From positions 124,001 through 188,000 of the forward strand of contig VGXS01000003.1 in assembly GCA_016873225.1 (NCBI GenBank): 64,000 bases of DNA. Direction: 5' to 3'. The translations under genes and the position numbers were made by a program. Under the pieces are notes generated by a model, which searched no databases, was not told the DNA's origin, and saw only the letters and a list, made by a program, of their open reading frames with translations. Position 1 is the first letter of the stretch; each line of letters begins with the position of its first letter. This DNA comes from Planctomycetota bacterium. Its GTDB lineage: Bacteria; Planctomycetota; Planctomycetia; Gemmatales; Gemmataceae. This document shows, in pieces, positions 28,942-36,053 of this stretch.

Positions 28942-30708
28942 TCACCGGCCCCCGCGTCTTTGGGGTTCAACCTTCCCCCAATATCCGCCGATGATATGGG
29001 GGTACCGTCCCGGTGTGACATGATAGTGGGGTCCGCGGGCGGGATCGTCGTGAAGGTTGAATGAGTTCAGCGGGTTGGTTTCGCAATCCTTGGCCAACAC
29101 ACCGGCCGCCTCATACGGCCCATACACCGGATACCCATCAAACGCGAAACCGATCAGCGGGGAATGTCTGGCGCCATCGTCAAGCCAGGGCGTGTTGAGA
29201 CACACCGGATATTTGTGGTAGTGATATTCCTGTCCCGGCCCGGGGTGGCCGCAGCAGCGGTCGAGCCGCCACACGGCGTCGGCGTTGGCGATGTGGTCGA
29301 ACGGATTGAAGAAGACCACGCCGTTCGTGGCGAACCCGATGGGCCCCATCGGCAGCGCGCGGTTGGAATTCGTCGCATCCATGGCCATCCGCGCGGGATT
29401 CGGCGCTGGATCGAGCGGAATACGCCAGGTGTGGTCCTGTTCGCGAATCATGTTGGGGTTTGCGTCAAGCCATTGCGAACTGTCGGGAAACACGCCTGTC
29501 GGATGGTTGGGCAGGTTCCTTGAGCGGATCACCAGCCGACCCTTGGAGACCTCGATCGTCACCGCGTCCGGGATAAGAGTGTCCCGCTCGACCAGGTTGC
29601 CAAGCCTGTCGAGAAATCCCCTTCTCAGCCAGGCCGACATGTTGCCGGCAAAGGGCGTTTCCGGCTTGTCGGTCATGTAGACGAGGCGATCGGCATTGGA
29701 ATGGTCGAATTTCGCCGGCAACACGCGGGAAACACCAGTGGCGTCGTAATGCCACCGGCCACCCATCGAAACCAGGTTTTCCCTGGCGGGAATGGGCCTT
29801 GCCGTGGTGGCCGCCGCGGGCGTCCTGTCAGGCAGCGGCATGATTTCCATGTCGGAAACCCAAGCCTCCGCGGATGTTCCCTCCCCCAAGCCCCCCTCGT
29901 ATTCCAGCGAGACATGGATGGTGTCGACTTCGGCAAACGGCGTCCGGAAGTCAAAACCCACCCATCGCCATGTGGCCCGGCCAAGGTTCTTGTTGGTTCC
30001 GGAATCCTTCAAATGGATCCGGTCCGCGGCGATCACCGAGGCGAGCGACTTGGAAATCGAATCAAGGCTGTCCTTACCCTCATCCTTGAAGAACGACACC
30101 TTGAGCCTTGGCTGGTCTTCCCGGGCAACCTTGAACCCGTCCTGCACGAGCATCCGGACTTTCAGGGAATACCACCGCCCCGCCTTCTTGACTCCCCTGA
30201 AAACGATGCGGGCGCCGCCCGCCTTTTTCCCGTCGCCGTTGCTGTCGGCGCCGCTGGGAAATCTCAGCCCGCGAAGCCCCCCCTCCCGCGAGGCTATGCC
30301 AAGTCCCCCCTCCGACACATCGCCGGTTATCGACCATTTCGGCCCATCGTTTCCGCCTTCCACCTCAAGCGCGCCGCCGGCCACAACCGCGGGCCCGGGC
30401 TTGTCAGGCAGTTGGGGCGCGACGGTTGTCCTTCGCCTTCCAGCTTTCGATTCCAACGCCTTGCGCTGGTCGGGGGTGAGGATGTCCTCCAACTTCGACT
30501 TGGCATAAGACTCCAATCCTTCGATTTTTTCCCTCTGCTCGTCGCTGAGGTCGAGTTGCTGGCGCAGGCCGGGAGGCAGGAGACGGCCAAGCTCGAATGG
30601 CGGCGGACCGGGTGGCGGCTGGCATAGCGCTATTCCGACACCCAAGGCCAGGACGGCCGCGAGGCCAATCCATGCACCCGGCTTGATGACCCATCTTGAA
30701 CTCAGCAT
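28942..30708 (-). CDS. Secreted YHYH-domain protein with Spy-like N-terminal segment
   Basis: A 588-residue exported protein. The signal peptide is followed by a Pro-rich stretch and a helical LDLSDEQREKIEGLE / ILTPDQRKALESK segment that recalls the LTxxQ motifs of Spy/CpxP periplasmic chaperones. The middle has no recognised domain. The C-terminal third is the YHYH domain (PF14240): FNPFDHIANADAVWRLD, a CCGHPGPGQEYHYH block around residues 485-497, and GFAFDGYPVYGPYEA. YHYH clusters of His and Cys suggest metal binding, but the family has no known reaction. ATG 30708 is preferred over an upstream TTG at 30726. The gene is divergent from the hydrolase at 30769, sharing a 60-base promoter region. 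Confidence 0.88.
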   Translation of the reverse strand: MLSSRWVIKPGAWIGLAAVLALGVGIALCQPPPGPPPFELGRLLPPGLRQQLDLSDEQREKIEGLESYAKSKLEDILTPDQRKALESKAGRRRTTVAPQLPDKPGPAVVAGGALEVEGGNDGPKWSITGDVSEGGLGIASREGGLRGLRFPSGADSNGDGKKAGGARIVFRGVKKAGRWYSLKVRMLVQDGFKVAREDQPRLKVSFFKDEGKDSLDSISKSLASVIAADRIHLKDSGTNKNLGRATWRWVGFDFRTPFAEVDTIHVSLEYEGGLGEGTSAEAWVSDMEIMPLPDRTPAAATTARPIPARENLVSMGGRWHYDATGVSRVLPAKFDHSNADRLVYMTDKPETPFAGNMSAWLRRGFLDRLGNLVERDTLIPDAVTIEVSKGRLVIRSRNLPNHPTGVFPDSSQWLDANPNMIREQDHTWRIPLDPAPNPARMAMDATNSNRALPMGPIGFATNGVVFFNPFDHIANADAVWRLDRCCGHPGPGQEYHYHKYPVCLNTPWLDDGARHSPLIGFAFDGYPVYGPYEAAGVLAKDCETNPLNSFNLHDDPARGPHYHVTPGRYPHIIGGYWGKVEPQRRGGR

Positions 30709-30768
30709 GATGATTCCATCGGACAAGACATTCAGGCGGTCACGAACTTCATGATCCCCATCTCCAGC

Positions 30769-31605
30769 ATGAACCTCAAGCGGCTCCTCACCGCGGTTTT
30801 CCTTTTCTCATTAATGATCGGCCAGTGCCGGTCCGCTGAACCCAAGCCTTGGCAAGGCTCCAAATCCCAGTGGAACGGATCGGCGCGCCATGATTTCAAA
30901 TTCGGGGACACCACCGCGATCATCGTCGTTCCCGACAAGCCACTTCCGGGCAACCCCTGGGTCTGGCGTGGTGAATTTTTTGGAGCCTTCGCCGATGCCG
31001 ACGCGGCCCTCGTGCGGTCGGGATGGCATCTGGCCTATCTCAGGGTTCCCGACTTGTTCGGGTCACCCAAGGCCATCAAGGTCTGGGAAGAATTTCACAA
31101 GTCGATGGTCGAGGAGCATGGGCTTCACCCTCGGCCGGGACTGATCGGTTTGAGCCGGGGGGGCCTCTACTGCATGAACTGGGCGGCGGCCCATCCCGAA
31201 AAGACCCTCGCCGTTTACCTCGACAACGCCGTTTGCGACTTCAAAAGCTGGCCGGGAGGCAAGCCCAAACAATTGGGAACAGGCAAAGGTTCGGAGCCCG
31301 AATGGGCGAAATTGCTCAAGGCCTATGGCTTCGGAAGTGACGCCGAGGCCGTCTCCTCCAAGGCCAATCCGGTTGACAACCTCTCGCCCCTGGCGGGTCG
31401 GAAAATACCAATCCTGCTTGTTTACGGCGATTCCGACACGGTGGTGCCCGCCCAAGAAAATTCCGGGATCGTTTATGACAGGTACAAGGCCTTGGGCGGC
31501 CCGGTTGAGAGGATTATCAAGCCGGGCCAGGATCATCATCCCCATGGCCTCAAGGATGTGGGCCCCGTTGTTACCTTCTTCAACCGTTCACTCCGTCAGC
31601 AATGA
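30769..31605 (+). CDS. Exported alpha/beta hydrolase at the head of the sialic acid cluster
   Basis: A 278-residue serine hydrolase with an N-terminal signal peptide (MNLKRLLTAVFLFSLMIG). The nucleophile elbow is GLSRGG with Ser129, the acid is in GDSDTVVP (about 221-223), and the His is in QDHHPHG (about 255), a complete triad. Only 12 bases separate its stop from the lyase gene, so it belongs to the same transcript. By context it could de-esterify O-acetylated sialic acids or otherwise release substrate in the periplasm; this is inference, since the fold fits many esters. An alternative ATG at 30751 adds six residues. Confidence 0.85.
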   Translation: MNLKRLLTAVFLFSLMIGQCRSAEPKPWQGSKSQWNGSARHDFKFGDTTAIIVVPDKPLPGNPWVWRGEFFGAFADADAALVRSGWHLAYLRVPDLFGSPKAIKVWEEFHKSMVEEHGLHPRPGLIGLSRGGLYCMNWAAAHPEKTLAVYLDNAVCDFKSWPGGKPKQLGTGKGSEPEWAKLLKAYGFGSDAEAVSSKANPVDNLSPLAGRKIPILLVYGDSDTVVPAQENSGIVYDRYKALGGPVERIIKPGQDHHPHGLKDVGPVVTFFNRSLRQQ

Positions 31606-31617
31606 CAGGAACCAAGC

Positions 31618-32532
31618 ATGCGCCATCGCCTTGAAGGCCTCGTAGCCGCCGTCCATTCACCATTCGACGCCCAAGGCTCGCTCAATCCGCAGGCCGTGGA
31701 GGCGCAGGCCGCGAGGTTGCTCTCCAGCGGGGTTGCGGCCGCTTTCGTCTGCGGAACCACGGGTGAAAGTTCGTCACTTTCCATGGGGGAACGGATCGCG
31801 CTCACCGATGCCTGGGCCCGGGTTGCCAAGGGCACCACGCTCAAGATCGTGGCCCATGTGGGAACCACCTGCCAGACGGATGCCATCGCGCTGGCCCGGG
31901 CGGCCCGCAAGAGTGGAGCGCACGCCCTTTCGGCGGTGGCTCCGTCCTACCTGAAACCCGCTAGCGTCGATGACCTGATCGGCTTCCTGGCACCTGTCGC
32001 CGCGGCGGCGCACGACCTGCCGTTTTACTTCTACGACATTCCCGCGCTGACGGGGGTTTCCCTGGGAATGGTGCCTTTTTTGGACAAGGCTCCCTCCCAA
32101 ATCCCGCAACTGGCTGGAATCAAGTACACCAATCCCGACCTTCCCCAGTTGCTCGAATGCCTCACGCATTCCTCGGGATCCTTCGACATTCTTTTCGGCA
32201 TCGACGAGGCGCTGCTGCCATCGCTGGCCCTGGGCATCCGTGGCGCCGTGGGGAGCAGCTACAACTTCGCGGCCCCGATTTACAACCGCCTCATCGCGGC
32301 GTTCAGGAAGGGCGACCTGGCAGCGGCGCGCCTGGAGCAGGAACGCTCGGTGCGCATCATCCGACTGCTGGCCAGACACGGCTACATGGCCGCGGCGAAG
32401 CATGTCATGGATTTGCTCGGCGCTCCCGTGGGAACCGTGAGGCCGCCACTCAGGCCGCTCGATGCGGAAGCGAAAGCCGGTATCGAGCGCGAACTGCGTG
32501 AAACCGACCTTTGGACCGCGATCCAAGCCTGA
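31618..32532 (+). CDS. nanA: N-acetylneuraminate lyase (DapA/NanA family aldolase)
   Basis: A class I aldolase of 304 residues, expected to split N-acetylneuraminate into pyruvate and N-acetylmannosamine in the cytoplasm. The family's GTTGES loop is at residues 46-51, the catalytic Tyr138 lies in YFYDIP, and the Schiff-base Lys168 lies in GIKYT. The family also includes dihydrodipicolinate synthase and keto-sugar-acid aldolases. The assignment to NanA rests on the neighbours: a kelch mutarotase-like protein, an MFS transporter and an N-acylglucosamine 2-epimerase downstream. The kelch gene follows with a 13-base gap. Confidence 0.85.
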   Translation: MRHRLEGLVAAVHSPFDAQGSLNPQAVEAQAARLLSSGVAAAFVCGTTGESSSLSMGERIALTDAWARVAKGTTLKIVAHVGTTCQTDAIALARAARKSGAHALSAVAPSYLKPASVDDLIGFLAPVAAAAHDLPFYFYDIPALTGVSLGMVPFLDKAPSQIPQLAGIKYTNPDLPQLLECLTHSSGSFDILFGIDEALLPSLALGIRGAVGSSYNFAAPIYNRLIAAFRKGDLAAARLEQERSVRIIRLLARHGYMAAAKHVMDLLGAPVGTVRPPLRPLDAEAKAGIERELRETDLWTAIQA

Positions 32533-32545
32533 AGCGGAGCGGCGC

Positions 32546-33604
32546 GTGGCGCTTTTCTGTCATTGCCTGATGGCGGCGTTGGCATGGGCGGACCCCGGGG
32601 AAACCGGGTGGAGCCGCGAGCCATCGTTGCCCGATCCGATCGGATACGCCGGCATGGTCGCCGGAATGTCCGGTGACACCCTGCTGGCCGCCGGTGGCGC
32701 GCGTTTTCCCACACGCCCGCCATGGGAGGGCGGATCCAAGGTTTATGAAGACTCCATATGGTTGTTGCCCGCGGGTTCATCCAGTTGGGTGAAGTCGCGC
32801 CAACGCTTGCCGGCGCCCTTGGCTTACGGCGTTTCCGCCACATGGCGTGATACGGTGGTCGTGGCCGGCGGTGAGACCCGGGCGGGCGAGAAACCGATAT
32901 CGTGCGTCCCTACGGTTTGGACAATCGCGCCGGGAAACGATGGGCTGGATTTCACGCCCCTGCCTTCGTTGCCTTCGCCGGTCGCCTATGCCGCCGGAAC
33001 AGTTGTGGGCGACCGGTTGATCGTGGCGGGCGGCGTGATGGCCCCCGCGGCCACCAAGGCCCTCAACGCGGTTTGGATGCTTGAACTTTCCCATCCTTCA
33101 AAAGGTTGGAAAAAACTGCCTGAATTCCCCGGAGCGGGCCGCATCCTTGCCACCTGCGCCGCCATCGGTTCCGATTTTTTCCTCATGGGAGGCGCGGAGA
33201 TCCTGCCGGACGGTGAAGGAAAGCCCGCCAGGCGTTACCTGAAGGATGCCTGGCGGCTTGACGCCTCGGGAACCTGGCACCGCCTGCCTGACATGCCTGT
33301 GCCCATCGCCGCCGCCGCCACGCCCGCGCCCGTTGAAAACAACCATATCTGGATCATCAGTGGTGACGATGGAACGCTCGCGGGAACAAAGCCTTCGGAT
33401 CATCCGGGGTTTCCAGCCCATTCTCTGGCCTTTGATTCCGTCAAGAACATGTGGCGAACCGGCCCCCGGGTTCCCGCTCCCCGGGTCACTCTTCCCACCG
33501 TGCTCGCGAAGAAGCGCTGGTGGTTCATCAGCGGTGAATCGCGCCCGGGAATTCGTTCCCCTGAAGTGTGGTCGGCGGAACCGGCGCGGTGGAAATGGCC
33601 ATGA
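32546..33604 (+). CDS. Kelch-repeat protein, N-acetylneuraminate mutarotase (NanM)-like
   Basis: A 352-residue kelch propeller. Blades are visible as LLAAGGARF, VVVAGGETR, LIVAGGVM, FFLMGGAEI, WIISGDDG and WWFISGESR, i.e. six units, as in NanM. The predicted start is GTG 32546 after a GCGGAG-like site, giving a short hydrophobic leader (FCHCLMAALAWA) that may export it. A longer frame reaching back into the lyase gene was rejected. NanM speeds conversion of alpha- to beta-anomer sialic acid outside the cytoplasm. That role is supported by position directly after nanA and before the transporter, but a generic sugar-binding propeller cannot be excluded. The stop overlaps the MFS start (ATGA). 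Confidence 0.8.
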   Translation: MALFCHCLMAALAWADPGETGWSREPSLPDPIGYAGMVAGMSGDTLLAAGGARFPTRPPWEGGSKVYEDSIWLLPAGSSSWVKSRQRLPAPLAYGVSATWRDTVVVAGGETRAGEKPISCVPTVWTIAPGNDGLDFTPLPSLPSPVAYAAGTVVGDRLIVAGGVMAPAATKALNAVWMLELSHPSKGWKKLPEFPGAGRILATCAAIGSDFFLMGGAEILPDGEGKPARRYLKDAWRLDASGTWHRLPDMPVPIAAAATPAPVENNHIWIISGDDGTLAGTKPSDHPGFPAHSLAFDSVKNMWRTGPRVPAPRVTLPTVLAKKRWWFISGESRPGIRSPEVWSAEPARWKWP

Positions 33605-34833
33605 GCATGGTTGCGCTTTCGACTCCCTGGAAAGTCGTCATCCTGCTGGCGCCGGTGGCATTCCTGAATTATCTCGATCGGCAAATGCTGGCCTCGATGA
33701 AATCCTCGGTGGTGGCGGATGTCACCGGCATCACCAGCGAGGCCGATTGGGGCTACATGCTGGGCCAATTCAAGTGGGTTTACGCGTTCCTGAGCCCCAT
33801 CGGCGGCATCCTTGCCGACAGGTTGGGACGCAAGGTGGTCATCTGCGGCAGCCTGCTCGCATGGTCTCTTGTGACCTTCATGACGGGACAGGCGGAAACC
33901 TACCAGGCGCTGCTGGTCACGCGGACCCTGATGGGTATCAGCGAATCGTTCTACATTCCCGCGGCGCTGGCCCTGATTGCCGATCATCATTCAATCTCTT
34001 CGCGGTCGAGGGCCGTCGGCATTCACCAGACCGCCATCTACATGGGAGTCATCGCGGGTGGATTTGGCGGAATGGTGGCCGACGCCCCCGACTGGGGTTG
34101 GCGATCCGCGTTCAGGATCTGCGGCATCGGGGGTGTGCTCTACTCCTTGCCGCTCTTTTTCCTGCTCTCTGAAGCATCGGGAAAAGCGCCGGAACCCGGC
34201 ACCGAAAAACGGTTGTCCCTGCCGACAGCGATGGCGGAACTCCTCACGAACATGTCGTTCCTCCTTCTCGTCGCCTACTTCACGCTTCCAGCGTTGGCCG
34301 GATGGGTGGTCAGGGATTGGATGCCGGCCATCCTCAAGGAACGCTACGGGATTGGCCAAGGCCTCGCGGGTGTTTCCGCCACGCTCTATTGGCAGGCCGC
34401 GGCGATAGTCGCCGCCATTTTCGGGGGTTACCTGGCCGACCGATGGTCCGCATCATCCGATCGCGGGCGCATTCATGTGAGCGCGCTGGGAATGGCCCTC
34501 ATCGTTCCCGCCATACTTGGCGTCGGCTTCGCGGGTTCGCTGCCCGCGGCGGTGGGTTGCTTGATCCTGTTTGGAATCGGATGGGGGTTCTTCGATGGCA
34601 ACAACATGCCCATCCTTTGCCAGATCGTCAAACCCGAACTTCGCGCCACCGGTTATGGCTTCATGAACCTCGTCAGCATCAGTTGCGGTGGTCTCGCCGA
34701 CTGGGGATTTGGCGCGCTTCGCGACAAACAGGTGCCACTCGAGGTCATTTTCGGCGTTTTCTCATCCCTTGCGGCGGTCTCGGCTGTTTTGGTCCTGTTG
34801 ATCCGGCCGCGAAGGAACCTTCAGGAATCATGA
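33601..34833 (+). CDS. MFS transporter, probable sialic acid importer
   Basis: A 410-residue major facilitator with about 12 hydrophobic helices. Between helices 2 and 3 it carries the MFS loop motif as GGILADRLGRKVV, and a second-half copy as GGYLADRW. The first helix contains FLNYLDRQMLASM, typical of the anion:cation symporter/sugar-acid branch of MFS. ATG 33601 overlaps the upstream kelch stop by ATGA, and the downstream epimerase start overlaps this stop the same way, so the three are translationally coupled. By context it would take up sialic acid through the inner membrane; substrate specificity is inferred. Confidence 0.85.
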   Translation: MSMVALSTPWKVVILLAPVAFLNYLDRQMLASMKSSVVADVTGITSEADWGYMLGQFKWVYAFLSPIGGILADRLGRKVVICGSLLAWSLVTFMTGQAETYQALLVTRTLMGISESFYIPAALALIADHHSISSRSRAVGIHQTAIYMGVIAGGFGGMVADAPDWGWRSAFRICGIGGVLYSLPLFFLLSEASGKAPEPGTEKRLSLPTAMAELLTNMSFLLLVAYFTLPALAGWVVRDWMPAILKERYGIGQGLAGVSATLYWQAAAIVAAIFGGYLADRWSASSDRGRIHVSALGMALIVPAILGVGFAGSLPAAVGCLILFGIGWGFFDGNNMPILCQIVKPELRATGYGFMNLVSISCGGLADWGFGALRDKQVPLEVIFGVFSSLAAVSAVLVLLIRPRRNLQES

Positions 34834-36023
34834 GCAGGCCAACCCTCGAAACTCCCCAAGGGCGTGATGAATACCTGCGCTCTTATCGCGATGGCCTCCT
34901 GGCCGACACGCTGCCATTCTGGTTTCCAAGGTGCCTTGATACCGTCCATGGCGGTTACCTGCATTGCCGCGACGCCGATGGAACCCTCATCGACACCGAC
35001 AAGTCGGTATGGGCCCAAGGCCGCATGGCCTGGATGCTGCTCGAGTTGTTCAACAGGTTCGAGAAGCGACCCGAATGGCTCGACTGGGCCGAGTCGGGCC
35101 TGGGCTTCCTTGAACGCCACGCGTTCGACGCCGACGGACGCATGCACTTCCACCTGGCAGCCGACGGAACACCCCTACGCAAGCGCCGCTATGCCTATTC
35201 CGAGTCGTTCGCGTCCATCGCCTGGGCGGCGCATGCCCGTGCCACCGGAAACAGCCGATCGGCACGGCGCGCCCTCGACCTGTTCGACCTCTTCACGAAA
35301 TGGAACTTCACGCCGGGCCTGATGCCTCCCAAGCACACCGCTGCCCGACCGGCCATCGGACTGGGCCCCCGCATGATCACGATTGTCACGGCGCAGGAAC
35401 TCCGGGCCAACCTCGGGGACAATCCGCTGCTGACGGGATGGATCGACAGGTGCGTCGACGAGATCGCCTCGCTGTTCGTCAAGCATGACCGCCGCGCCGT
35501 CATGGAAACAGTCGCCCCCGACGGAAGCATCATCGACCATTTTGACGGCAGGCTGCTGAACCCCGGCCATGCCATTGAAGGGGCCTGGTTCATCCTGCGG
35601 GAAGCCGAGGCGCGCGGCGACTCATCCATGGTTCGGCTAGGCTGCGACATGGTCGAATACGCCTGGGAACGCGGATGGGATTCCAAGCATGGCGGCCTGT
35701 TTTATTTCCGCGACATCGACAACAAGCCGGTGAGCGAATACTGGCACGACATGAAGTTCTGGTGGCCGCACAATGAAGCCGTGATCGCCACGCTGATGGC
35801 CTGGCAGGCCACCCGCAACCCCAAGTACGCCCGTTGGCACGCCATGGTCCATGAATGGAGCCACGGGCATTTCGCCGATCCCGCGCATGGCGAATGGTAT
35901 GGCTACCTGCACCGCGATGGCCGGATTTCCAACACCATCAAGGGCAACCTCTGGAAAAGCTGCTTCCACCATCCGCGGATGCAGTTTTGGTGCTGGCAAC
36001 GCCTGCTGGGGATGGTGAATTGA
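34830..36023 (+). CDS. N-acylglucosamine 2-epimerase (AGE/renin-binding protein family)
   Basis: A 397-residue alpha6/alpha6-barrel epimerase that interconverts N-acetylmannosamine and N-acetylglucosamine without phosphorylation. Family features seen are the early FWFPRCLDTVHGGY, SVWAQGRMAWML, RRYAYSESFASIAWA, the catalytic-His segment LLNPGHAIEGAWF, FWWPHNEAVIATLMA, and a C-terminal HDMKFWWPHN / WYGYLHRDG region. Its ATG overlaps the MFS stop (ATGA); a much longer in-frame extension back to 34302 overlaps the MFS gene and was rejected. The pairing with NanA is the Bacteroides-type route, in which ManNAc is epimerised before a hexokinase acts. No kinase, NagA or NagB is present in the window. 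Confidence 0.92.
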   Translation: MSRPTLETPQGRDEYLRSYRDGLLADTLPFWFPRCLDTVHGGYLHCRDADGTLIDTDKSVWAQGRMAWMLLELFNRFEKRPEWLDWAESGLGFLERHAFDADGRMHFHLAADGTPLRKRRYAYSESFASIAWAAHARATGNSRSARRALDLFDLFTKWNFTPGLMPPKHTAARPAIGLGPRMITIVTAQELRANLGDNPLLTGWIDRCVDEIASLFVKHDRRAVMETVAPDGSIIDHFDGRLLNPGHAIEGAWFILREAEARGDSSMVRLGCDMVEYAWERGWDSKHGGLFYFRDIDNKPVSEYWHDMKFWWPHNEAVIATLMAWQATRNPKYARWHAMVHEWSHGHFADPAHGEWYGYLHRDGRISNTIKGNLWKSCFHHPRMQFWCWQRLLGMVN

Positions 36024-36053
36024 CGAGCCGTCAAGCCGCCGGACCCCAAGCTT

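Noticed and set aside
31618..32532. The lyase as dihydrodipicolinate synthase of lysine synthesis.
   Set aside because: The GTTGES and YFYDIP variants could fit either, but the kelch, transporter and epimerase neighbours favour sialic acid lyase.
34302..36023. A 573-codon version of the epimerase starting inside the MFS gene.
   Set aside because: The first 176 codons overlap the transporter and show no family sequence; the ATGA start at 34830 fits the family length.
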